60,705 nucleotides of DNA from JASHVB01 sp049522565 (lineage in GTDB: Bacteria; Pseudomonadota; Alphaproteobacteria; Acetobacterales; Acetobacteraceae). This document shows, piece after piece, positions 44,587 to 51,589 of the stretch (positions within the stretch are counted from its first letter, which is position 1; every line of letters starts with the position of its first letter). The stretch is taken from the NCBI GenBank assembly GCA_049522565.1, contig JBEKNT010000002.1, positions 1-60,705 of the forward strand, given 5' to 3'. Made by a program: the position numbers and the translations under genes. The notes below the pieces were generated by a model. It was not told the origin of the DNA. It saw only the letters and a list, made by a program, of their open reading frames with translations, and ran no database searches.

Positions 44587-44949
44587 ATGCTGCGCCTGCG
44601 CGCCGAACAGATGATCGCACTCTCCGGCCCCGCGCTGACGCGTCGGATTGTCGTCGCATTGGGCGACAGGTTTCCGCTGGAAACCATGGCGATGAACCGC
44701 ACCGCGCTATCCGCGCTGGTGCGTGACGCGATTGGCCGCGCGGCGGGTGCGGGGATGCGCACCGAGCAGCAGGTGCTGCGCTACACGGTGCTGGCGTTGC
44801 TGGTGCGCCCGGATTTCGAGACCAGCGAGGCGACCGCGTGGGCGCATCCGGTGCTGGCGGACGCGACCTTGTCCGCGGAGCGCAAGCTCAGCCGGCTCTA
44901 CGCGTTGGCGCGGCGGGAAGGCTACGAGGTGGGATCGGCGAGGGAATAA
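44587..44949 (+). CDS. Small helical protein resembling type VI effector-neighbour family
   Basis: The ATG follows GAGAGGAACGG. The 120-residue product is predominantly helical: RLRAEQMIALSGPALTRRIV, ALSALVRDAIGRAAGAGMRT, EQQVLRYTVLALLVRPDFET, WAHPVLADATLSAERKLSRL. The pattern of a surface-helical domain, then RY...L, then a WA motif and a last helix recalls the short proteins encoded beside DUF4123/PAAR-type effector genes. No such effector or secretion gene is nearby, so the resemblance gives no function here. Confidence 0.7.
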   Translation: MLRLRAEQMIALSGPALTRRIVVALGDRFPLETMAMNRTALSALVRDAIGRAAGAGMRTEQQVLRYTVLALLVRPDFETSEATAWAHPVLADATLSAERKLSRLYALARREGYEVGSARE

Positions 44950-45013
44950 TGGCTTCCGCACCGCGGACCGGAGGGGTCGAGGCGCGTCAGCGGTGTGGGT
45001 AAGGGTGATCGGC

Positions 45014-45076
45014 AGTGGGTCAGTTTGAATCCGGGTGGAATGTTTTCCTGCAACTCGCGCGGCAAATATTGACCCA
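45014..45076. mobile_element. Possible IS21-type terminal sequence trace
   Basis: AGTGGGTCAGTTTGAATCCG at 45014 is followed by AAATATTGACCCA at 45064. The first matches the piece at 39135 except for a few bases. The pair reads like the inner and outer end repeats of an IS21-type element, without any transposase. The gap 44950-45201 has no gene. Confidence 0.35.
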
Positions 45077-45201
45077 ACCGCGTACCCTGATGTGCTGATT
45101 ACGCAATCGATGGAAAACGATCTCCATGTCAGACGTCTCGACAGTCGCCAATTCGATACTCACCGGCGACCCGGCGCTCACCCATCACCACCACCTCTCC
45201 C

Positions 45202-45945
45202 TCAAACAACGCGAGAGCGGTGTACGGACCAATAGTTCGGCACACGCCCCTCGCGCAGCGCCTTCGCCTCGTAGCGGGTTGGCGGCCAGCCGGGGGGGCG
45301 TTCGGCCACCGGCGGCGGCGCATCGAACAGGTCCTGCGCCGCCATGACCTCGGTCACCCAGGCCTGGTAGGTCGGGTCATCGGTTGCCACGCGCCATTCC
45401 GCACCCGGCCGCAGCACGCGTCCCAGCAGCGGCAACAACACGGGATGCACGAAGCGACGCTTGGCGTGGCGCGCCTTTGGCCATGGGTCGGGGAACAGCA
45501 GAAACAGCCGGTCCAGGCAGGCATCCGGCAGCAGCTTCAGCAGGACACGGGCGTCATCGGGCCACACCAGCAGGTTGGGCGGCAGGGACCCGTGTGCCTC
45601 CTCACCGTCCGGGACCAAGCGCGACAGCAGCGAGCAGACGCCGTTCTCGAATGGCTCGCAGGCGATCAGGCCGATGTCGGCATGCGCGGCGATCTGCGCC
45701 AGCGCATGCTCGCCGCCCCCGAAGCCCACCTCCAGCCAAACCGCGCGCGGTCGGCGGGGGAAAGCCGCGAACGGATCGCCGGCCTGCGCCGCGGGGAACG
45801 CCAGCCGGGGCAGCGTCACCTCGAGCAAACGCTGTTGGCGCGGCCGCAGCTTGTGGCCGCGGGCGCGGCCATAGAGTCGCTCCGGCGGCGGCTTCAGCGC
45901 CGAAAGGCTGACTTCAGCGCCGGCACCAGGTCGGTCTTTTCCCAC
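45202..45945 (-). CDS. trmB: tRNA (guanine-N7-)-methyltransferase
   Basis: This 247-residue protein has the class I methyltransferase loop AVWLEVGFGGGEHALAQIAA and the TrmB signature LFLLFPDPWPKARHAKRRFV; the C-terminus with ATDDPTYQAWV is also typical. It makes m7G46 in the variable loop of tRNAs from SAM. The GTG start at 45945 lies 52 bases inside the 3' end of metK, so the two genes overlap and translation is probably coupled. Confidence 0.94.
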   Translation of the reverse strand: MGKDRPGAGAEVSLSALKPPPERLYGRARGHKLRPRQQRLLEVTLPRLAFPAAQAGDPFAAFPRRPRAVWLEVGFGGGEHALAQIAAHADIGLIACEPFENGVCSLLSRLVPDGEEAHGSLPPNLLVWPDDARVLLKLLPDACLDRLFLLFPDPWPKARHAKRRFVHPVLLPLLGRVLRPGAEWRVATDDPTYQAWVTEVMAAQDLFDAPPPVAERPPGWPPTRYEAKALREGRVPNYWSVHRSRVV

Positions 45946-47081
45946 GTGAAGGTGCCCTTTTCCTCGTCCGGCGTGCGGCCGAAATGGCCGTAGGCCGACG
46001 TGGGCACATAGATCGGCCGGTTCAGGTGCAGATGCTCGCGGATGCCGCGCGGCGTCAGGTTCATCACCTCGCTCAGCACCTTCTCCAGGCGCGTCGCGTC
46101 GACGTCCTTCCCGGTGCCCTGCAAATCGACATAGACCGAGAGCGGGCGGGAAATGCCGATGGCGTAGCTGACCTGGATCGTGCAGCGGTCCGACAGCCCC
46201 GCGGCGACGACGTTCTTGGCGAGGTAGCGGCAGGCGTAGGCGGCGGAGCGATCCACCTTGGTCGGATCCTTGCCGCTGAACGCACCGCCGCCATGCGGTG
46301 CCGCGCCGCCATAGGTGTCAACGATGATCTTGCGCCCGGTCAGGCCGCAATCGCCGTCCGGACCGCCGGTGACGAACTTGCCGGTCGGGTTGACGTGAAA
46401 CTCCGCCTCCGGGCACATCCAGCCGCCCGGCAGCGTGCTCTCCACGATCGGCCACAGCATGCGCTTGATCTCGGCCTGCTCCAGATCCTCGACGTGCTGG
46501 GTGGACACGACCACGCTGGTGGCACCCACCGGCTTGCCGTCAATGTAGCGCAGCGTCACCTGGCTCTTGGCGTCGGGCAGCAGGCCGGCCACCGACTGGT
46601 CACGGATATGCCGCAGCTCGCGGATGCGGTGCAGGATGGCGTGGGCGTAGTGGATCGGCGCCGGCATCAGCGCGTCGGTCTCGCGGCAGGCATAGCCGAA
46701 CATCATGCCCTGGTCGCCGGCGCCCTCATCCTTGTTGCCGCCGGCATCGACGCCCTGGGCAATGTCGGCGGACTGCGAGTGGAGGTGGCAGGAGATTTGC
46801 GCGTGTTCCCAACTGAAGCCGGGCTGGTCGTAGCCGATGTCGTGGATCGCCATGCGCGCGAGATGCGCCAGCAGGTCCGGCGTCACCGTCGAAGGGCCGC
46901 GCGTTTCGCCGGCAAACACGACGCGGTTTGTCGTCACCAGCGTTTCGCAGGCCACGCGCGAGTACGGGTCGGCGGCGAGGTAGGCGTCGAGCACCGTGTC
47001 GCTGAGCCGGTCGGCGACCTTGTCCGGGTGGCCCTCCGACACCGATTCGGATGTGAACAAGAACTCGCCGGTATCGCGCAT
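45894..47081 (-). CDS. metK: S-adenosylmethionine synthase
   Basis: The 395-residue product starts with FTSESVSEGHPDKVADRLSD, contains GDQGMMFGYA, SQVTLRYIDG, GGPDGDCGLTGRKIIVDTYG and GGGAFSGKDPTKVDRSAAYA. This is standard MetK length and motif order. It condenses methionine and ATP to SAM. GAGAGAG before the ATG is a likely ribosome binding site. I looked for SAM riboswitch-like folds in the leader and found none I could support. It overlaps trmB downstream. Confidence 0.97.
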   Translation of the reverse strand: MRDTGEFLFTSESVSEGHPDKVADRLSDTVLDAYLAADPYSRVACETLVTTNRVVFAGETRGPSTVTPDLLAHLARMAIHDIGYDQPGFSWEHAQISCHLHSQSADIAQGVDAGGNKDEGAGDQGMMFGYACRETDALMPAPIHYAHAILHRIRELRHIRDQSVAGLLPDAKSQVTLRYIDGKPVGATSVVVSTQHVEDLEQAEIKRMLWPIVESTLPGGWMCPEAEFHVNPTGKFVTGGPDGDCGLTGRKIIVDTYGGAAPHGGGAFSGKDPTKVDRSAAYACRYLAKNVVAAGLSDRCTIQVSYAIGISRPLSVYVDLQGTGKDVDATRLEKVLSEVMNLTPRGIREHLHLNRPIYVPTSAYGHFGRTPDEEKGTFTWEKTDLVPALKSAFRR

Positions 47082-47561
47082 GTATGCTCTCTCGCGTAGG
47101 GAGGGTGCGGCCGCAAACGACCACCGCCCGCGCCGAGATGCCGGGCCGGCGGTGTGTGGCGGAAAGCTGGGGGGGAATCAAGTACAACGGCAACAATCGC
47201 AGGGCGATCGGGTGAGGCAGAGGCGCCGCGCGGCCCGAAGCCAGCGCCGTCTCATCAGCGTCTCGTGTTGCCCCACGCGAGACGGCGCCGCGCCGGGTGA
47301 GAGGCGGGCGAGCCGATTGCCCAGCGTTCCCCGACCCACCGGTATCGCGCGGAAGGGTGCACAAAAGCGAGGTTTGACGCCGATCCCAGGCTGCCGCCCA
47401 CAGGGGTCCACCCGCTTCTCTTCGCCGGACCACTCCGCGTAGTCCCGCGGCCGAATCGCCTCAGATAGCGGGGAGGGCGGTTCGGCCGCCGGTGCATCGG
47501 GCGTCGCGGCCGCGGCCGGCGCCGGCAGCACCGCGCGGGGGCAGGCGCTCCAGCGCGTTGG
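47082..47561. other. 480-base gap upstream of metK without a supported gene
   Basis: The minus strand near 47400-47520 reads PLSEAIRPRDYAEWSGEEKR in one frame, which could be the lost tail of the short gene at 47562-47717, but there is no convincing start. The metK promoter must lie within the first 150 bases. Nothing else is evident. Confidence 0.4.
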
Positions 47562-47717
47562 TCATCGGGCGATGGCGACGCGCACGCGGCGGCACCAGAC
47601 CTCCGGCGTGCCGGTGCGCGGCAGCATGTCGCGCAGGACTTCGACGGCCTCGTCGTAGATGTCCTGCTGGAGTTGGTAGGCGGGGTCGGGTTGCCGGACG
47701 TGCGGGGATTGGTCCAT
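47562..47717 (-). CDS. Short gene related to the N-terminus of its upstream neighbour
   Basis: The ATG at 47717 starts MDQSPHVRQPDPAYQLQQDI, then YDEAVEVLRDMLPRTGTPEV, then WCRRVRVAIAR and stop (51 residues). QPDPAYQ...DIYDEAVEVLRDMLP...TPEVW aligns with QPDPAEQ...AIFDEVRRILHATLP...TPEAW of the next gene upstream. It is therefore a truncated or minimal paralogue. It begins 16 bases beyond the stop of that gene. Family and function are unknown to me. Confidence 0.55.
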   Translation of the reverse strand: MDQSPHVRQPDPAYQLQQDIYDEAVEVLRDMLPRTGTPEVWCRRVRVAIAR

Positions 47718-47726
47718 GGCGGGCGT

Positions 47727-47744
47727 ATAATGTTAGTGAATTGT
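47727..47744 (-). promoter_or_regulatory. AT-rich ACTAACATTATA motif upstream of short paralogue
   Basis: On the minus strand the sequence is AATTCACTAACATTATAC, ending ten bases before the ATG at 47717. It resembles part of the motif upstream of the gene at 48377. CATTATAC could serve as a -10-like element, but the distance to the start leaves almost no leader. Confidence 0.35.
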
Positions 47745-48377
47745 TTTATCAATCGGTTTTGGCGGCCCGGCGTGGAGATGGGCTTGCCAAAGACGCAGAT
47801 TCATCGGCCGATCGCGCTGGCGCGCGGGGCCAGGACGATCGGGCTCTGGCGCGGCCGCCGGAGGCTTTTCCGCGGCCATCATGCTCTCCGCGACCGCCGG
47901 CGGCTTTTCCGCGGCCATAATGCTCTCCAGCGCCTCGGTCATCTGGCGGAGGACGTATTGCTCGGTCCGGGCGTCGCTCTCGCGGGTGACGGGGTTCGCT
48001 TGGCGCTTCCGGCGCACCGCCTGCACCTTCAGCAGCATCGACTGGTAGCCGCGCGCCACGCGCCCCATGCTGGCCGCCTGGTCACGGAGTCGCCCGGACA
48101 CCTCGGGGTCGGCCGCGTGCTGCGCGGCCAGGCGCAGGCAGTCGCTGGCGTGGTCCATGGCGACGACGTGGTGGGCGGCGAGGGCGGCCTCCGCCATGTT
48201 GACCGGGGCCAGGGAGACGACCGCGGCGAGGGCGGCGCTGTCGCGCAAGGCCCACGCCTCCGGCGTGTCAGCCAGCGGCGGGGGCAGCGTGGCGTGCAGG
48301 ATTCTGCGGACCTCGTCGAAGATGGCCCACCGGCGTTGCTCGGCGGGGTCGGGTTGCTGCTGCGGCGTGTCGTTCAT
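47733..48377 (-). CDS. Hypothetical helical protein of an accessory family
   Basis: The 214-residue product starts MNDTPQQQPDPAEQRRWAIF. The middle is a long helical region (PVNMAEAALAAHHVVAMDHA, SDCLRLAAQHAADPEVSGRL, RDQAASMGRVARGYQSMLLK, VQAVRRKRQ) with no membrane helix. Near residues 150-175 a 13-residue unit is repeated (LESIMAAEKPPAV, AESMMAAEKPPAA), encoded by a 39-base tandem duplication at 47855-47932. I recall similar proteins as common hypotheticals in Acetobacteraceae, without known function. A truncated paralogue follows immediately. Confidence 0.65.
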   Translation of the reverse strand: MNDTPQQQPDPAEQRRWAIFDEVRRILHATLPPPLADTPEAWALRDSAALAAVVSLAPVNMAEAALAAHHVVAMDHASDCLRLAAQHAADPEVSGRLRDQAASMGRVARGYQSMLLKVQAVRRKRQANPVTRESDARTEQYVLRQMTEALESIMAAEKPPAVAESMMAAEKPPAAAPEPDRPGPARQRDRPMNLRLWQAHLHAGPPKPIDKTIH

Positions 48378-48378
48378 G

Positions 48379-48412
48379 GCGGTTAGTTATAGTGTTAGTT
48401 AATGTTAGTGTC
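48379..48412 (-). promoter_or_regulatory. Iterated AACTAAC/TATAAC motif upstream of hypothetical gene
   Basis: On the minus strand, directly before the start at 48377, the sequence runs GACACTAACATTAACTAAC then ACTATAACTAACC. The unit CTAAC occurs four times at 7-12-base spacing and includes TATAAC. A shorter version lies before the paralogue at 47717. It may be a promoter or an operator for repeated binding. Confidence 0.4.
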
Positions 48413-48565
48413 AAGGGCGATGGCGGCCGGAGTGCTGCAGGGCTGAGTGGCCCCGCCCGGCGGGCCGTCGCCGGAGCGGCGTGCCGCAAGTGCGCGGCGC
48501 GGCTGTGTAAGCGTCGCCGGGATGTGGCACGCTCGGCGGCGTAACGGTCGGTCACGGCGGCGCAG

Positions 48566-48778
48566 ATGGTTCGCGCGGGTCTTCCTCCCGGCGGTGAACA
48601 GCGAATTCGGCACGACACCGGCCACGCCCACCCGCACCGCGACGCGGCGATCGCGAACTACCGCGGCCTGCTCACCGCCATGGGCAAGACCGAGGCGAAG
48701 ATCGCCGCGACGTTCGCGTCCGCGCGAGTCCCTTTGGCACCGGCGCCCCTGCCGGGGACGGCAACACGTCAACCTTGA
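48566..48778 (+). CDS. Small hypothetical, weakly supported
   Basis: This 70-residue frame contains RDAAIANYRGLLTAMGKTEA and KIAATFASAR, which looks like a real helical segment that I recall in small hypotheticals; the flanks are low complexity. It lies between the hypothetical gene at 47733-48377 and the DUF2283 gene. It may be a remnant. Confidence 0.3.
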   Translation: MVRAGLPPGGEQRIRHDTGHAHPHRDAAIANYRGLLTAMGKTEAKIAATFASARVPLAPAPLPGTATRQP

Positions 48779-48893
48779 AAGCCGGTCGCAGGCCATCCCG
48801 GCCTTCGGCGACCACTCATTACCGCTTGTGGCATCGGCCGGATGGCGACGATATGCTGCTGGTGACGGCCCGTTACGACAGGGGAGCGCGACG

Positions 48894-49106
48894 ATGATCC
48901 AAACCAGCTATGACCCCGAGGCGGATGCCATTCCGATCTGGTTCGCGGCGCCCGGCGTTGTCGCTGCCTGGACCGACGGTGTGGCGCCCGGCGTCATGCT
49001 CGATTCCGACGGCAACGGCCAGGTCATCGACATCGAGGTGCCGGGCGTTCGCCAGCGCATGCAGGGCGCGGAGCAAGCCGCGGTCGCACGGCCGGCCGCG
49101 CAGTAG
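48894..49106 (+). CDS. DUF2283 family protein
   Basis: The ATG at 48894, with GGGGAG ten bases upstream, starts MIQTSYDPEADAIPIWFAAP and continues VAPGVMLDSDGNGQVIDIEV. That is the DUF2283 pattern (SYDPEADALYI...APGVxLDFDxDGxLVGIEV) at its usual 70 residues. Function unknown; such genes are often found in accessory regions and next to toxin-antitoxin-like genes, though I see no partner here. Confidence 0.8.
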   Translation: MIQTSYDPEADAIPIWFAAPGVVAAWTDGVAPGVMLDSDGNGQVIDIEVPGVRQRMQGAEQAAVARPAAQ

Positions 49107-49261
49107 CGAGACGCGCAGGACTCAGCGGGAGAGCAAGCGCCGGGGAGGATTTGGCGATGCCGCAGGTAGCCGAAAACATCGTCACGGAAGCGGTACCCGA
49201 TCCGCATACGGATGGCGTGACCCTCGTCCGGGCGAGCGGCGCGACGACGGCGAGCAGCTTC

Positions 49262-49393
49262 GACCACCGCATCGGCAGCGGCGTGTTTTCGGCGTTGGCC
49301 GACCCCACCGTCTTCGCGCCGGCCGGAACGTCCGGCAATCTGGCCATCGACAGCACGCTCATCAAGGTTCATCGCACCGCAGGATCGCTCATC
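49262..49393 (+). mobile_element. IS5-type transposase fragment
   Basis: In the frame that runs into the next gene, residues read DHRIGSGVFSALADPTV, then AGTSGNLAIDSTLIKVHRTA. IS5-family transposases have VFxxIFxALA...LMIDSTxVKAHRxA around the second catalytic aspartate. Only about 45 residues remain, with no terminal repeats visible. It is a scrap left by an insertion directly upstream of the exported-protein gene. Confidence 0.6.
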
Positions 49394-50560
49394 ATGCAGT
49401 CTATCGTTCTCTGGCTATTCGCGCTCCTGTTCCTGCTGACCGGCCTGCCCCATCCGACGATGGCGCAACCGGCAACGCCAGGGACGGTTAGCCATAGACT
49501 TCCCGGCCTGGCCTGGTTCGGCCCCAGCGACTGGTACCCCTATGTGGTCAAGATGATCGACGGCAAGGAAGTCAGGGTACCTGGAACCGGGCCAAACGGC
49601 ATCAACAACCAATTGAGCTTTACATTGCAGGGCGACTACAACGCCATGTTCCTGCCCGGTGCCGCATGGGATCCATCGGATGTCGGGATGCTCGTCATCG
49701 GCAATGTCGATGTTATGCCCAACGTAAATCCCGCTGGAAAAGCGCTGCTGGATTGGTCGAAGGCGCATCCGCAGGTGAAGATCGGTTTCTATGCCAACTC
49801 GCTTACAATCGGACCTGATTCCGGTTGTGTCAGCAGTGGCACCTACGGCTATCCGGTCAAAGGCACCCGCCTCACCCAAAGCACCGAAGGCTTATTTTAT
49901 AATGACCGGACAGACTTTCCCTATCCGACCTATAACTACCCGCTCAGCGACTGGAACGGCATCCAGATATGGAAGAATTGGGGGGGACGGATCGACGTCA
50001 TCCTGTTCGACACGCCCCTGACGGCCGGCATCAATCGTTGCAACTTCACAATACCACGGACCGTCAGCTTTATGCTGGGATATGTGCGGAAGATCCTGAG
50101 CGTCTATCCCGACGTCCAATTCTCAATCGAGCAGGGGCCGGTGTTCTGGACGGACGATCAATGGATCAATGCTTATTCGCTGCCGTTCTTCAGGGAATTC
50201 GCCAGACAGACCAACAAGCCCATCAGTTATGTGAATCTGGACATGCATCTTTCGGGAGATGTTCGCAAGCCTCCGACGCCGGCATTCACATCTATTGCCG
50301 CTGCGACGCAAGCCTTCGCGGCAGCCGGCGTCAAAGTCGGCCTCTACATCGTCGCCAACGCACCAGCGCCAGGCCAAACGCAGGCGCAATATCTCGCGGA
50401 GATGAATGGCTTTATGCAACAAGCGATCAATTTGGGCATCCCATTGGATCATCTGCTGGTCGATCCATACTCGGCCTACCACAATCCCAATTGGGTATTG
50501 AACAATCTGCCGGAATCCTCTCCTTCGGCGGTGACGTCGCTGCTGCCCCACTCGCATTAG
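49394..50560 (+). CDS. Exported protein of unknown family, possible TIM-barrel-type
   Basis: The frame continues upstream into a transposase scrap; the real start is most likely the ATG at 49394, where a signal peptide begins (MQSIVLWLFALLFLLTGLPH, cleavage near TMA-Q). The mature part, about 365 residues, is rich in aromatic residues: LAWFGPSDWYPYVVKMIDGK, KGTRLTQSTEGLFYNDRTDF, WKNWGGRIDVILFDTPLTAG, FSIEQGPVFWTDDQWINAYS. Alternating strand and helix with terminal acidic loops suggests a barrel hydrolase, but I do not recognise the family. Base composition is less GC-rich than its neighbours, which together with the IS scrap suggests recent acquisition. Confidence 0.75.
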   Translation: MQSIVLWLFALLFLLTGLPHPTMAQPATPGTVSHRLPGLAWFGPSDWYPYVVKMIDGKEVRVPGTGPNGINNQLSFTLQGDYNAMFLPGAAWDPSDVGMLVIGNVDVMPNVNPAGKALLDWSKAHPQVKIGFYANSLTIGPDSGCVSSGTYGYPVKGTRLTQSTEGLFYNDRTDFPYPTYNYPLSDWNGIQIWKNWGGRIDVILFDTPLTAGINRCNFTIPRTVSFMLGYVRKILSVYPDVQFSIEQGPVFWTDDQWINAYSLPFFREFARQTNKPISYVNLDMHLSGDVRKPPTPAFTSIAAATQAFAAAGVKVGLYIVANAPAPGQTQAQYLAEMNGFMQQAINLGIPLDHLLVDPYSAYHNPNWVLNNLPESSPSAVTSLLPHSH

Positions 50561-50596
50561 CGCATGTCCACGCTGACCGGTATCGCCAGGGCCGAC

Positions 50597-50703
50597 TGTC
50601 ATTGCGAGGGGTGAATCGACGCGTCAATCTCCCGCCCGACGAATCGTCGGCGGTTCGTCAGGCAGGGGATGGCCGAATCGCTGCGCTTCTTGCAATGACC
50701 GGT
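50597..50703. repeat. CATTGCGAG element (hairpin copy)
   Basis: CTGTCATTGCGAGGGGTGAA and GTCAATCTCCCGCCCGACGA on the left; TTCGTCAGGCAGGGGATGGC and GCGCTTCTTGCAATGACCGG on the right. The two halves are complementary in outline, the same design as at 27282-27380. It lies in the gap between the exported protein and dapB. Confidence 0.75.
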
Positions 50704-50781
50704 GCGGTTGAGCGTTTCCACTCACGATGATGACGTGCCGGACGACCGGGTAGCGCGCGGCGAACCGCGCGGCGGCGTCGC

Positions 50782-51558
50782 TCATGCCATGCCGAGCACG
50801 TCCATCATCGCGTAGAGCCCGGGTGGCCGCCCCGCCACCCACAGCGCGGCGCGTATCGCGCCGGAGGCGAAGGCGCGGCGGTCGAAGGCCCGGTGGGTCA
50901 GCGCGATATGCTCCGTTGCCGCGGCGAAGATCAGCGTGTGCTCGCCCACCACCTGGCCGCCGCGCAACGCCGCGAAGCCGATAGCGCCGGTCTGACGGGC
51001 GCCGGTATGGCCGTGCCGGCCGCTCTGGATGACGTCGTCCAGCACGACGCCGCGACCCCTGGCCACCGCCCGGCCGATGCCGATCGCGGTGCCCGACGGG
51101 GCGTCCACCTTCTGCCGGTGGTGCATCTCCATGATCTCTGCGTCGTAGGTTTCGGCCGGCAGCGCGGCGCCCATCCGCTCGGCCAGCGCCAGCACCAGGT
51201 TCACGCCGGGGGAAAAATTCGAGGCATACACCACGGGGATGCGTTGGGCCGCCGCGGCGACGGCGGCCTCGTCCGCCGCCGACAGACCGGAGGTGCCGAG
51301 CACCCACGCCTTCCCGGCCTGCGCCAGCGCCGCGGCATGGGGCTGGGCGGCGGCAGCGGTGGAAAAATCCACCACCACGCCGGACGCGGCGGCGAGTGCG
51401 GCGATGTCGGCGTAGGGCTCCACGCCCGGGGGCATCGGCTTGGACGAGCCGGCACGGCCAATGCCGCCGACCAGTTCGGCTCCGGCGGCACGGGTTTCCT
51501 CCACCAGAAGCAGTCCCATCCGTCCGGTGACGCCGGCGATGCCGATGCGTGTGGCCAT
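50782..51558 (-). CDS. dapB: 4-hydroxy-tetrahydrodipicolinate reductase
   Basis: The 258-residue product has the nucleotide loop IGIAGVTGRMGLLLVEE, VVDFSTAAAAQPH, NFSPGVNLVLALAERMGAAL and the DapB signature EIMEMHHRQKVDAPSGTAIG. This is the normal length. It reduces HTPA with NAD(P)H in the lysine/diaminopimelate pathway. It follows the threonine-synthase-like gene on the same strand by 31 bases. Confidence 0.96.
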   Translation of the reverse strand: MATRIGIAGVTGRMGLLLVEETRAAGAELVGGIGRAGSSKPMPPGVEPYADIAALAAASGVVVDFSTAAAAQPHAAALAQAGKAWVLGTSGLSAADEAAVAAAAQRIPVVYASNFSPGVNLVLALAERMGAALPAETYDAEIMEMHHRQKVDAPSGTAIGIGRAVARGRGVVLDDVIQSGRHGHTGARQTGAIGFAALRGGQVVGEHTLIFAAATEHIALTHRAFDRRAFASGAIRAALWVAGRPPGLYAMMDVLGMA

Positions 51559-51589
51559 GTCCGCCCTCCCCCGCTTTGCTCCGACGATA

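Noticed and set aside
47082..47220. SAM riboswitch in the metK leader
   Set aside because: I looked for conserved SAM-II or SAM/SAH-type pseudoknot elements on the minus strand and found no supported pairing; a covariance-model search would be decisive.
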